A DNA stretch of 64,000 nucleotides, taken from positions 21,643 to 85,642 of the forward strand of contig JBFMCL010000013.1 in NCBI GenBank assembly GCA_040754395.1, in the 5' to 3' direction. The translations under genes were made by a program, and so were the position numbers. The stretch's first letter is position 1. Every line of letters begins with the position of its first letter. The DNA is from Nitrospirota bacterium (lineage in GTDB: Bacteria; Nitrospirota; Thermodesulfovibrionia; Thermodesulfovibrionales; SM23-35). Shown one piece after another: positions 44,972-53,909 of the stretch. The notes under the pieces are model-generated. The model saw only the letters and a list, made by a program, of their open reading frames with translations. It was not told where the DNA came from and did no database searches.

Positions 44972-46303
44972 ATGGTATGTATTCCTGTGAAGCGATTTGT
45001 ATGCATTGTTGTCGCAGCTTTCATAATCATTCCGCTGTCAGCGTCTGCGGCTGAAGTACGAGAATACAGGCTTGAAAACGGTCTTAAGGTTCTTGTGATC
45101 GAAGAACACAAGGCCCCGGTTGCGACATTTCAGATATGGTACAGGACTGGTTCGCGCAATGACCCGGCAGGAAAAACCGGTCTGAGTCATCTGCTTGAGC
45201 ATATGATGTTCAGGGGCACGAGAGACTGCAGTTCTGCGGATTTCGCCAGAATTATCCAGATGAACAGCGGTGAGGATAATGCCTATACGACAGATGACTA
45301 TACCGTGTATTATCAGGTCTTCCCTTCCGAAAAAGTCTTTCTTTCGATCGGACTTGAGGCGGACAGGATGCGGAATCTTCTCTTATCTCCGGATAATGTC
45401 GAAGCCGAGAAGCATGTTGTCATGGAAGAGCGGAGACTGGAACATGAAGATGATCCGCATGTCGCATTGTTTGATGAAGTCAGGGCGATTGCGTTCAAGG
45501 TGCATCCGTACCGGAGGCCGGTCATAGGATGGATGTCGGATCTCAAGACAATCGAGAGGGGAGATCTGGCATCCTACTACAGGACCTGGTATGCTCCTGA
45601 GAATGCTTTCGTCGTGGTTGCGGGAGATGTAAGACCAGACGAGATAGCGGGAAGAATAGAGAAGGCTTTTGCGTCCGTTCCCTCAGGAGCTCCCCGCATA
45701 CCTGTCGGCACTGACGAGCCGATTCAGGAAGGAGCGAGGAGGGTCTCCCTAAAGCGGGAAGCAGAAACCCAGTATGTCCTGCGTGCATACCATACTCCTG
45801 TCTTTCCGGATGAAGACTACTTTGCGCTTGATATCCTTCAATACATCCTCGCAGGGGGAAAGAGTTCCAGACTCTACCGTTCACTGGTTTATGAGAAAAA
45901 GGTAGCTCTTGAAGCAGATGCCGAGTATATCGGGTTGAGCAGGGATTCCAGCCTGTTTCTCATCGATGCAAAAGCTGCCCCTGGGACTGATATACGTAAA
46001 CTCGAAACGGCGCTCGGTGCCGAGATAGAAATAATCAGAACTGTCCCGCTGTCAGAATATGAAATCACGAAAGCGAGAAATCAGATTGAAGCAGATTATG
46101 TTACCGGGAAGGATTCCGTCGAAACACTTGCCGAGAGATATGCGGTTTTCGAGATGCTCGGAGACTGGAGACATGCCAACCGCTATCTTGAAAGAATCAG
46201 ACAGGTAACCCCCGGGGATATAATGAAAGCAGCAGAAAGGTATTTTACCGACGACAACAGTATTACAGGTATCCTGATTCCGAGGGAAAACGGACAGCCA
46301 TAA
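44972..46303 (+). CDS. M16-family zinc metalloprotease (exported)
   Basis: A 443-aa insulinase-family protease with a signal peptide (KRFVCIVVAAFIIIPLSASA). The inverted zinc motif HLLEH is present (GLSHLLEHMMFRGT), with the downstream Glu in HVVMEERR and the distal M16C domain containing SGAPRIPVG and GGKSSRLYRSLVYEKK. Catalytic residues look intact. Usually such genes occur as a pair with a non-catalytic partner, but no second M16 copy is next to it. Promoter parts probably come from repeat copy B, immediately upstream. Start likely ATG at 44972, with some doubt. Confidence 0.93.
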   Translation: MVCIPVKRFVCIVVAAFIIIPLSASAAEVREYRLENGLKVLVIEEHKAPVATFQIWYRTGSRNDPAGKTGLSHLLEHMMFRGTRDCSSADFARIIQMNSGEDNAYTTDDYTVYYQVFPSEKVFLSIGLEADRMRNLLLSPDNVEAEKHVVMEERRLEHEDDPHVALFDEVRAIAFKVHPYRRPVIGWMSDLKTIERGDLASYYRTWYAPENAFVVVAGDVRPDEIAGRIEKAFASVPSGAPRIPVGTDEPIQEGARRVSLKREAETQYVLRAYHTPVFPDEDYFALDILQYILAGGKSSRLYRSLVYEKKVALEADAEYIGLSRDSSLFLIDAKAAPGTDIRKLETALGAEIEIIRTVPLSEYEITKARNQIEADYVTGKDSVETLAERYAVFEMLGDWRHANRYLERIRQVTPGDIMKAAERYFTDDNSITGILIPRENGQP

Positions 46304-46403
46304 TGATTTTTTTGCCTTACATTTTTCCCGCGGTTTACATAAAATATGCGTAGTATTTCTCCGCACTGTGCATTGAACTGTCTTACATATACAAGGAGGC
46401 GCT

Positions 46404-46994
46404 ATGGGAAAAGTAAAAAGTGCGCTTGAGATCGCACTGGAAAAAGCCGGAAAAATAGGCGGTCTTTCACCTGAAGAAAAAGAAAGGATACAGGATGAGG
46501 AGATGCTGTCATCCATCCTGAAAGACTACTATCAGCAGAAGATCGATTCGAATGCCTTGTGGCAGCAGTTAAAGAAGGGCAAGCCCGGGCTGTTGAAGAT
46601 GGCCCAACTGAGCCTGATTGACACCATCAGTATGACGGGGGCTGATGAAGAACTTACAATCAGGCAAAAGGGCATTCTGGCGCTGGAGACGCTGAAAGAC
46701 AACCCGAGGACTGCATTTATAGAATCGGCCCTTCATGATATCGCGGGACTGAAAAAAGAATTCGAGTCGATGAGGGAACGTCTTGAGGATGATCTGAAAA
46801 AGCAGATTGAAATGCATCCGCAGCTGCGCATGAAGCCTGTCAGAACACCCGATGGCAGGACGGTGATGCAGATGACGGTATCGGTTGATGAGGCGGTGAA
46901 GGCCAAACTGGCTGAGTATCTTTCTGAGCATGAGCAGCAGTTCAATATGGAATTTGCAGGAATCATCCAGCAGCTTAAAGAAGAGGTTCAGTAG
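46404..46994 (+). CDS. Conserved-looking soluble protein of unknown function
   Basis: A 196-aa acidic, mostly helical protein. Segments include LSPEEKERIQDEEMLSSIL, DNPRTAFIESALHDIAGLKKE and a C-terminal amphipathic stretch from VDEAVKAKLAEYLSEHEQQ. No motif or family was recognised and no signal peptide is present. AAGGAGG lies just before the ATG. It converges on the multiheme cytochrome gene with a 24-bp gap that contains no clear terminator. Confidence 0.75.
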   Translation: MGKVKSALEIALEKAGKIGGLSPEEKERIQDEEMLSSILKDYYQQKIDSNALWQQLKKGKPGLLKMAQLSLIDTISMTGADEELTIRQKGILALETLKDNPRTAFIESALHDIAGLKKEFESMRERLEDDLKKQIEMHPQLRMKPVRTPDGRTVMQMTVSVDEAVKAKLAEYLSEHEQQFNMEFAGIIQQLKEEVQ

Positions 46995-47018
46995 AATACC
47001 GGGATGCAGTTTTCCCGA

Positions 47019-47762
47019 TCAGTAGTATTTATGGCAGCGTTTGCATATCCTCTTCGACGTATACAGCTTCGGATAGTCTGAACTGTGCGGGTCATGGCAA
47101 CTCGCGCAGTTCATTATTGTTTTTGGCTTTTTCGGGTCAGGAACACCCCCGATCGGATGAATCCTCCCATTCGGCAGAGACCCTATCACATGTATTCCGT
47201 GTGCTTTTGCCCGATGGCAGCCCTTGCAGATTTCATTCACCGGGGCTGAGAGAAGCTTCGGATGTGTACTGGCATGAGGATTGTGGCAGTCGCACCGCCT
47301 TCCCATGGCAACCACATGGATATATTTTTTTGTGAATTTTGCCCTGTCATGACAGGTAAAGCAGAATTCCGGCGGTTGGGCGGGAAGCAGATTTTCTGAT
47401 TTGGACCGATGCGGGTTGTGGCAGACGGTGCATTTCCCTTCTGCAACCGGTGGATGGATTTCCCTGCCCCTGAATGATGATTCTTTATGACATGTAAAGC
47501 AGAGTCCGGGCTCTTCTTTTCTGAGTGTGACACTCTCCTTCTGCCGGGGATGTGCCTTACCGTTATCTGTCATGTGGCACGATGTGCATCCGGTTGCAAG
47601 GGCGGCATGGACATGTTTGCCGGATTTCTTGAATTCAGGATGGCATTTCAGGCAGGAAGGTTCCGGTTTTGCGGCAGCCTGAATGGTACATAGTCCGCCT
47701 GTCAGCACAAAAACGATCAGCACTGCAAAAAGCCTGACAGCCGATACAGGAATTGCACTCAC
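47019..47762 (-). CDS. Multiheme c-type cytochrome (eight CxxCH plus one CxCH)
   Basis: A 247-aa exported cytochrome with a signal peptide (about 1-32) and eight CxxCH motifs: CLKCH, CTSCH, CFTCH, CTVCH, CFTCH, CKGCH, CASCH and CKRCH. Several are in the CxxC(H)NPH context of doubled-CxxCH cytochromes such as those carrying electrons to membranes or extracellular acceptors. Between the fifth and sixth is CDCHNPH, with only one residue between the cysteines, in the place where CxxCHNPH is expected. Whether this ninth site binds heme is unknown. The next gene upstream is a lipoprotein 21 bp away. Confidence 0.9.
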   Translation of the reverse strand: MSAIPVSAVRLFAVLIVFVLTGGLCTIQAAAKPEPSCLKCHPEFKKSGKHVHAALATGCTSCHMTDNGKAHPRQKESVTLRKEEPGLCFTCHKESSFRGREIHPPVAEGKCTVCHNPHRSKSENLLPAQPPEFCFTCHDRAKFTKKYIHVVAMGRRCDCHNPHASTHPKLLSAPVNEICKGCHRAKAHGIHVIGSLPNGRIHPIGGVPDPKKPKTIMNCASCHDPHSSDYPKLYTSKRICKRCHKYY

Positions 47763-47783
47763 GATCAGATCAGCAGAAACACG

Positions 47784-48398
47784 CTATTTTACAAAAAAAG
47801 CCGTTTCTTTTGAGTTGCTTATATTTTTTGTCTGAACGGTGACTATTACAGTGTATTTCCCCTTTTTGGCGTCAGGCGGGAGGGTAACGGGCAAACGCGA
47901 GAAATAGGTACCGTCTGTCCGGGTAATCTGAACTTTTGGTTTGCTGTAAATTTCCCCCTTGAACTTTATTTCGCGCGTCTCGGTAACATGCAGTTCCTTT
48001 CCGGGCGCAGCTCCGAGTACTGCATACGTCATCCTGATATCTACAGATTCACCGGGACTCACCTTTGCGGGAACTGCTGATGCGCTTTCGATTCTGAGCA
48101 TTAATCCCTTTGAAGGATTGTATTTGTATCTCTTTGAGGTCTCTTCCTTTGATTGCTGCTCATCATAGGCATAATGGCCGATTAACCCGCCGGAGAGCGC
48201 ACCCAGAAATCCGCCAAGTACTGCCATCTCTGTCTTCGCACCTTTTGAGCCCGCAAGGGCTCCTGCTGCTGCACCGGCGGCTGCCCCGATCCCTGCCCCT
48301 GTTGCTGCGCCTTTATGTTCTTCGGGGATCGATGCACACCCCGAGATTCCTGCCATGAACACGACAATGACGAACAGTGAAATGAGTTTCTGATACAT
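47784..48398 (-). CDS. Glycine-zipper lipoprotein
   Basis: A 204-aa lipoprotein with a lipobox at GISGC. Then a glycine-zipper helical pair (GAATGAGIGAAAGAAAGALAG, GFLGALSGGLIGHYAY) like the 17-kDa surface antigen/SlyB type, and a beta-rich C-terminal domain (residues 100-204, MTYAVLGAAPGKELHVTETR). It may anchor the envelope and assist the cytochrome encoded next. The C-terminal domain has no recognised name. GAGGTCTTTGT precedes the ATG. Confidence 0.82.
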   Translation of the reverse strand: MYQKLISLFVIVVFMAGISGCASIPEEHKGAATGAGIGAAAGAAAGALAGSKGAKTEMAVLGGFLGALSGGLIGHYAYDEQQSKEETSKRYKYNPSKGLMLRIESASAVPAKVSPGESVDIRMTYAVLGAAPGKELHVTETREIKFKGEIYSKPKVQITRTDGTYFSRLPVTLPPDAKKGKYTVIVTVQTKNISNSKETAFFVK

Positions 48399-48472
48399 AC
48401 AAAGACCTCCTCTCAGAATTAAAGTGTATTACTATATCAATTGTGTCCGGAAAAAGAAATAAAGGGATATTT

Positions 48473-50716
48473 TCACCCGCAGCGGGTAAACCCGCAGTTG
48501 TGGCAGACGGCACATCCACCCTCCTGTTCGACCGCTCCGCCGCATTCGGGACATGCCCCCATGAGCATGATTACCTTGTGACTGTCACCGTTGCCTTTTT
48601 CGCCCTTTGTACGGTATCTTTCGAGCGCCCTTGCAATGGCGTCGGAGCAGGACATAATCCTCCCTCCTTCATACCACGTCGGTGAATGGCAGGATATGCC
48701 TTTGAGCTGCTTTATCACCTCATCGGGTTCTATATTCGACCTGAACGCGAGCGAGACGAGCCTGCCGATCGCTTCCGACTGGCTTGCAGCGCATCCCCCG
48801 GCCTTGCCCATTGACGTAAAAAGCTCGAAGAGATGCCCTTCCTCGTCTTCATTGATAGTCACGTAGAGGTTTCCGCAGCCTGTCTTCATGAATCGGGTTG
48901 CGCCTTTTATCATATCAGGTCTTTTCCTCGGCACTATCTTCTGCCGGGATTCAATCGCACGCTTCTCGTCCTTCCTGCCCTTTGTCAGAACCTGCTGGTC
49001 CCTCGATCCATCCCGATAGACAGTTACTCCCTTACAATCGAGTTTATATGCGAGCAGATAGACGTCCTCAACATCCTTCGGGGTTGCCTTGTGCGGGAAG
49101 TTGACGGTTTTTGAGACCGCGTTGTCCACGAACTTCTGGAATGCGGCCTGCATCGTTATATGTTCCAGCGGCGTGATATCGTGCGCGGTAACAAAGACAG
49201 CCTTCACGTCAGCCGGAATCTCGTCAAACTCCTGGACCGACCCCCTGTCCGCAATCCTTTCCATGAGCTCCCTGGACCAGAATCCGCGTTCTTTTGCAAC
49301 TTTTTCAAAATATGGGTTTATCTCGATAAGCTTGGTGCCCTCCATGACTGTTCTTACAAACGACACTGCAAAGAGGGGTTCAATCCCCGAGGAACAGCCC
49401 GCAAGGATTGAGAGCGTGCCCGTCGGCGCAATTGTCGTAACGGTTGCGTTTCTCAGCCGGACTTTGCCGTCATAGATGCTTCCCTCGAAGTTTGAAAAAA
49501 CACCCCGTTTTTCAGCAAGCGCTGCTGACGCGTGCTTCCCTTCCGTCTGAATGAATCCCATCACCTCTTCAGCGAGAGTTGTTGCCTTTTCAGAGTTGTA
49601 TGGTATCCCGAGCTGAATGAGCATATCCGCCCATCCCATGACGCCGAGGCCGATTTTTCTGTTGGCCTTTGTCGTCTCTTCTATTTTCTGCAGGGGGTAT
49701 TTATTGACATCGATGACATTATCGAGGAAATGCACAGCGCTCCATGTGGTTTTTTTCAATTTTTCCCAGTTCACTTTGCGTATTATGGTTCCGGATGCGC
49801 TGTCAGGCGTTTCACTCACCATTTTCGCCAGATTAATAGACCCAAGGTTGCAGGATTCGTAGGGCAGCAACGGCTGCTCACCACAGGGGTTGGTAGACTC
49901 AATGTTCCCGATTTTCGGAGTTGGATTCGATGCGTTGACCCTGTCGATGAAGACAATGCCGGGTTCCCCGTTCTTCCATGCGTGTTCGACAATAAGATGA
50001 AAGACATCTTTTGCCTTCGGGGTGTTCGTCACCTTTTTTGTTCTCGGGTTGACGAGGTCATATGTCTTGTCTTCCGCCACCGCCTGCATAAATTCGTCGG
50101 TAATTGCGACAGAGATATTGAAGTTGTTGAACTTGGTATTGTCGTCCTTGCAGGTAATAAAGCTGAGGATATCGGGGTGGTCAACCCTCAGAATGCCCAT
50201 GTTTGCGCCCCTTCTGGTCCCTCCCTGCTTTACTGCCTCAGTGGCGGTATCAAAGACCGTCATGAAGGAAACAGGCCCCGAGGATATGCCCTTTGTAGAG
50301 CCGACGATATCGCCGTTCGGTCTCAGCCTCGAAAAGCTGAACCCAGTGCCTCCCCCTGATTTGTGGATTATCGCGGTATTCTTTACCGCATCGAATATCG
50401 ATTCCATCGAATCATTGACCGGCAGCACGAAGCATGCACTGAGCTGGCCGAGCCTCCTGCCCGCATTCATGAGGGTGGGGCTGTTCGGCAGAAACTCCAG
50501 AGACGTCAGCATGGAGTAAAATTCTCTTTCCAGGCCTGCTGCATCCTCAAGGGATCTGCCATAGTTCAGATCAGCCGAGGCGATGCTTTTTGCCACTCTG
50601 CTGAACAGGTCCTCGGGTGTCTCGACCACATTCCCCTCTTCATCCTTTTTGAGGTATCTTTTTTCAAGAACCTTCAAAGCGTTCGGTGACAGAAAAAAAC
50701 TTTTCAATGCATCCAT
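48473..50716 (-). CDS. nrdJ: Adenosylcobalamin-dependent ribonucleotide reductase (class II)
   Basis: A 747-aa class II reductase that makes deoxyribonucleotides with a cobalamin-derived radical, working with or without oxygen. Motifs include the substrate-site pattern SPTLMNAGRRLGQLSACF, SGGGTGFSFSRLRP, NPCGEQPLLPYESCNLGS and the C-terminal redox tail CPECGGAVEQEGGCAVCHNCG. No N-terminal ATP cone is visible. The chosen ATG at 50716 has GGGGAG upstream; the frame opens at 50752. A new Cys-rich gene and an NrdR-type promoter lie upstream, consistent with control by deoxynucleotide levels. Confidence 0.95.
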   Translation of the reverse strand: MDALKSFFLSPNALKVLEKRYLKKDEEGNVVETPEDLFSRVAKSIASADLNYGRSLEDAAGLEREFYSMLTSLEFLPNSPTLMNAGRRLGQLSACFVLPVNDSMESIFDAVKNTAIIHKSGGGTGFSFSRLRPNGDIVGSTKGISSGPVSFMTVFDTATEAVKQGGTRRGANMGILRVDHPDILSFITCKDDNTKFNNFNISVAITDEFMQAVAEDKTYDLVNPRTKKVTNTPKAKDVFHLIVEHAWKNGEPGIVFIDRVNASNPTPKIGNIESTNPCGEQPLLPYESCNLGSINLAKMVSETPDSASGTIIRKVNWEKLKKTTWSAVHFLDNVIDVNKYPLQKIEETTKANRKIGLGVMGWADMLIQLGIPYNSEKATTLAEEVMGFIQTEGKHASAALAEKRGVFSNFEGSIYDGKVRLRNATVTTIAPTGTLSILAGCSSGIEPLFAVSFVRTVMEGTKLIEINPYFEKVAKERGFWSRELMERIADRGSVQEFDEIPADVKAVFVTAHDITPLEHITMQAAFQKFVDNAVSKTVNFPHKATPKDVEDVYLLAYKLDCKGVTVYRDGSRDQQVLTKGRKDEKRAIESRQKIVPRKRPDMIKGATRFMKTGCGNLYVTINEDEEGHLFELFTSMGKAGGCAASQSEAIGRLVSLAFRSNIEPDEVIKQLKGISCHSPTWYEGGRIMSCSDAIARALERYRTKGEKGNGDSHKVIMLMGACPECGGAVEQEGGCAVCHNCGFTRCG

Positions 50717-50773
50717 TGCTCCCCCTTTTTTGTGTTCATATGAGTCCTTCAATATGTCTATTTTGTTTGACGA

Positions 50774-50950
50774 TTACTTTTCCAGAGCACCTCGATAGTG
50801 CTTTTCCTCTGTGAAAGCCGCAGAAAAAACGCGGATATGCCTTTCCATCGTTTCCATAACATTTTCTCCCTCGAGCGGGCATGCTCTGGTACATAAATGA
50901 GGGCATTTCAGGCATTCGAACCAGTCATGGAACCCCTTACAGGGAATCAC
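50774..50950 (-). CDS. Small Cys-rich protein upstream of nrdJ
   Basis: A 58-aa ORF, below most length cut-offs. It starts with GTG (50950) after GGGGGAG. Its Cys pattern is C4, C13, C16, C20, C24 (ECLKCPHLCTRACP), CX2CX3CX3CP, close to a half-ferredoxin motif, followed by a helical charged tail. The in-frame stop upstream means GTG is the only start. It lies 57 bp before nrdJ on the same strand and behind the same promoter. An Fe-S or zinc protein serving the reductase is inferred. No known family was recognised. Confidence 0.6.
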   Translation of the reverse strand: MIPCKGFHDWFECLKCPHLCTRACPLEGENVMETMERHIRVFSAAFTEEKHYRGALEK

Positions 50951-51026
50951 AGGCTCCCCCGCGGGACGTCATTGCAAATCGTATTCTCCACTATCTATAG
51001 ATTGTATTTTAGTGAATTTTCATGAA

Positions 51027-51055
51027 ATTTAACCACAATATATTGTGGATGTCAA
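51027..51055 (-). promoter_or_regulatory. nrdJ promoter with NrdR box filling the spacer
   Basis: Minus-strand TTGACA (51050-51055) and TTAAAT (51027-51032) are 17 bp apart. The spacer contains the perfect palindrome CCACAATATATTGTGG (51033-51048), which fits the NrdR consensus acaCwAtATaTwGtgt at 14 of 16 positions. Repressor binding there would block polymerase. A weaker second box is CCACTATCTATAGATT at 50988-51003, 12 of 16, with a start-to-start distance of 45 bp. The intergenic DNA 50951-51185 otherwise shows no gene or riboswitch. Confidence 0.72.
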
Positions 51056-51185
51056 GAAAAAAGTGAAGCCCTTCTAAGAAGTTGATTTGAAATGATATTT
51101 CCCATAAGCCGAATGTTGGCAGGGTGTTCATGTACGATTGCGTCCTGTGTTCGATAGGGTGAAAGGAGATGCTGATTCTGTTATA

Positions 51186-53897
51186 ATGAAAAAAGAAAAG
51201 CCTCCGGGAATTCTGCAGATACAAGCGCACAAAATGCAAGACGACATGAAGAATAAATCCGGCAGACAGGCATCACGGACGTCTGCATACAAAAAAGTGC
51301 GAACACCCGCCGCAGCCGTTACAGACCTGAACCGGCAAATCATGGAAGCAGCCAAGGTTCTCGAGGCGATTGGTGACGGAGTAAGCATCCAGGACAGAAA
51401 ATACAGGATTCTTTATGAAAATGAGACCCACAGGAGCCTCATGGGACTGCATGTCGGCGAATATTGCTATAAGGCGTATCAGGGGAACAGGGGTGTCTGC
51501 AAGGGGTGTCCTGTCGCTGTTGCCTTCAGGGACGGAAACGTGCATACGGTGCAAAGGGAACTGAAAACAGACAGCGTCACAAAATACGTGGAAATTACCG
51601 CATCCCCGCTGAAGGACGCAGAAGGAAACATCATCGCGGGGATTGAGATCGTAAGGGACGTCACTGAGACGGTGCGCATGAGGGAAGCATTGAAGGAAAG
51701 CGAAAACCTGTACCGTACACTTGCAGAACATGCGCTTATCGGAATATGGCATATAACCCTTCACGGTCATACCATCTATGCAAACCCTGCGATGTGCGCA
51801 ATGCTCGAGATCGATCATCGTCAGGAGCTGGAGGGAAAGACCTATCATCAGTTTTTCACTCCGGAAAGCCTCACGATTATGAAACGCGAACATGCGAAGC
51901 GTAAACGGGGAATTGGTTCGACCTATGAGGTTGAGATTGCCGGAAAACGCGGAAAGAGGCGCAACGTTGTTGTTTCCGGGGCGCCGGTATTTTCCGCTGA
52001 CCGTAAGCTGCAGGGACTGATCGGGACATTTACGGATATCACTGAACGGAAGATGCATGAAGAGGCTTTGCGCAGGGGAGAGGAAAAGATACGTCTTCTG
52101 CTGAATTCGACTGCTGAGGCAATTTATGGCCTGGACCTTGAGGGGAAATGCACGTTCTGTAATCCCGCATGCCTGCGACTTCTCGGGTACCGCGATGCCG
52201 GGGAGCTTATAGGAAAGCATATACATACCATGATCCACCATACGAAACCCGATGGAAAACCCTACCCCGAAGTAGAATGCCCTATTCATAAGGCTTTTCA
52301 GAAGCGTAAACAGATTCATGTGGATAACGAGGTGTTATGGCGGTCAGACGGAACGAGTTTTTCCACGGAGTACTGGTCGTATCCTGTGTTGAGAGGGAAT
52401 GAAGTAGTGGGAGCGGTCGTTACTTTTCTGGACATTTCAGACAGGAGAAAGATGGAAGAAGAACTACTGCTGAATAAAGACAGGATAAATTCTTTGTATA
52501 AACTGAGCCAGTTTACGGACGCCTCAGCGCAGGAAGTCATCGAGTTTGCCCTGGAAGAGGCAATACGTCTCTCAGGAAGCAGGGTCGGATACCTGCACTT
52601 CATGCATGAAGATCAGGTCAACCTCGAATTATTTATATGGTCAAAAAAGGTATATAAGGAATGTTCCACTGAAAAGGTCGGCATATATTCTCTCAAAAAA
52701 GCGGGGGTCTGGGCCGACTGCATACGAATGAGAAAGCCTGTAGTGCATAATGACTACCAGAATCTGACGGGAAAGAAAGGGTATCCGGAAGGCCATATTC
52801 ATATTGCAAATCATCTGAGCATCCCGGTTTTTGACGGCGAGCGAATCGTTGCGATCGCGGGAGTTGGAAACAAGGCCGGCGACTATAACGATGCTGATAT
52901 TCTTCAGCTCAGTCTCTTTATGAATGAAATGTGGAGAATTCTCCAGAGGAAACGGTCCGAGGAGAAAATAAGGGAATCTGAAAAAAGATACCGTGCGCTC
53001 TATGAAGGAAGCCGCGACGGCTATGCCATGGTTGATATGGAGGGCAGAATCACAGAGGTCAATTCGACCTTCAGTGAAATGCTCGGGTACACGGAAGCTG
53101 AGCTGAGGGAAAAGACCTACAAGGACATTACCCCCATCCAATGGCATGCCATGGAAATGAAAATACTCGAGGAACAGGTGTTCGTGAGGGGATACTCAGA
53201 GGTATATGAAAAGGAGTATGTCAGGAAAGACGGTTCAGTGTTTCCGATAGAACTACGAACCTATCTGGTGAAGGATAAAGAGGGACGCAACAGGAGCATG
53301 TGGGCTTTTGTGCGGGATATCACCAACCGCAAGAGAGTCGCCCAGGCATTGACAGAGCGTGAGCAGCAGCTCAGGAATATCATTGAACACAGCAATGAAT
53401 TATTCTACAGCCATGATGTTCACCACAGGCTTACCTATATAAGCCCGCAGTCTTTTCATATCCTTGGATACGCGCCGGAGGAGTTGATGATCGAGTGGAT
53501 AAATCTGGTAACCGATAATCCCCTGAACGAAATCGGTATTGACGTTACCGAAACCGCGATCAGGACGGGAAAAAAGCAGCCACCGTACCTGCTTGAGCTC
53601 TTCAGGAAAGACGGGAACCGGGTGCTGCTTGAGATCGATGAGTCTCCCGTAAAAGACAGTAAAGGCAACGTTACCGGGATTGTCGGCGCATCACGAGATA
53701 TTACCGAGCGCGCGCGGGCTGAACAGGCGCTGCAGAAAAGCGACAAAGAACTCAAGAAGAGAATGAGGGAACTGGAAGATTTTTATGACATCGCTATCGG
53801 CAGGGAACTCAGGATGATTGAACTGAAAGAAGAAATCGATCGTCTGAAAGGCGATCTGAAGAGATACCGGGAAGGTTCAGACCCCGGCATTCCATAA
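51186..53897 (+). CDS. Multi-PAS/GAF sensor protein without output domain
   Basis: A protein of about 903 aa from the ATG at 51186 (the frame opens at TTG 51138; neither has a good ribosome site). It has a first PAS with CKGCP, two or three further PAS domains (ITERKMHEEAL, ISDRRKMEEE boundaries), a GAF domain near 450-620 (SGSRVGYLHFMHEDQV, HLSIPVFDGERIVAIAGVG), two more PAS domains, and no kinase, GGDEF or other output. The C-terminus is a coiled tail RELEDFYDIAIGRELRMIEL, which is nearly repeated at 60.5 kb. It may signal through a partner. Converges on the Memo fusion with 12 bp between. Confidence 0.9.
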   Translation: MKKEKPPGILQIQAHKMQDDMKNKSGRQASRTSAYKKVRTPAAAVTDLNRQIMEAAKVLEAIGDGVSIQDRKYRILYENETHRSLMGLHVGEYCYKAYQGNRGVCKGCPVAVAFRDGNVHTVQRELKTDSVTKYVEITASPLKDAEGNIIAGIEIVRDVTETVRMREALKESENLYRTLAEHALIGIWHITLHGHTIYANPAMCAMLEIDHRQELEGKTYHQFFTPESLTIMKREHAKRKRGIGSTYEVEIAGKRGKRRNVVVSGAPVFSADRKLQGLIGTFTDITERKMHEEALRRGEEKIRLLLNSTAEAIYGLDLEGKCTFCNPACLRLLGYRDAGELIGKHIHTMIHHTKPDGKPYPEVECPIHKAFQKRKQIHVDNEVLWRSDGTSFSTEYWSYPVLRGNEVVGAVVTFLDISDRRKMEEELLLNKDRINSLYKLSQFTDASAQEVIEFALEEAIRLSGSRVGYLHFMHEDQVNLELFIWSKKVYKECSTEKVGIYSLKKAGVWADCIRMRKPVVHNDYQNLTGKKGYPEGHIHIANHLSIPVFDGERIVAIAGVGNKAGDYNDADILQLSLFMNEMWRILQRKRSEEKIRESEKRYRALYEGSRDGYAMVDMEGRITEVNSTFSEMLGYTEAELREKTYKDITPIQWHAMEMKILEEQVFVRGYSEVYEKEYVRKDGSVFPIELRTYLVKDKEGRNRSMWAFVRDITNRKRVAQALTEREQQLRNIIEHSNELFYSHDVHHRLTYISPQSFHILGYAPEELMIEWINLVTDNPLNEIGIDVTETAIRTGKKQPPYLLELFRKDGNRVLLEIDESPVKDSKGNVTGIVGASRDITERARAEQALQKSDKELKKRMRELEDFYDIAIGRELRMIELKEEIDRLKGDLKRYREGSDPGIP

Positions 53898-53909
53898 ATA
53901 ACGCGGTGC

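Noticed and set aside
49532..50359. 275-aa plus-strand frame inside nrdJ
   Set aside because: Shadow of conserved class II reductase sequence, no protein-family pattern.
50753..51137. Cobalamin riboswitch upstream of nrdJ
   Set aside because: No B12-box-like sequence was recognised; the region contains a small gene and an NrdR-type promoter instead.
51273..52319. 348-aa open frame on the minus strand
   Set aside because: It lies fully inside the PAS protein gene on the plus strand, which has clear domain motifs; the shadow frame has none.
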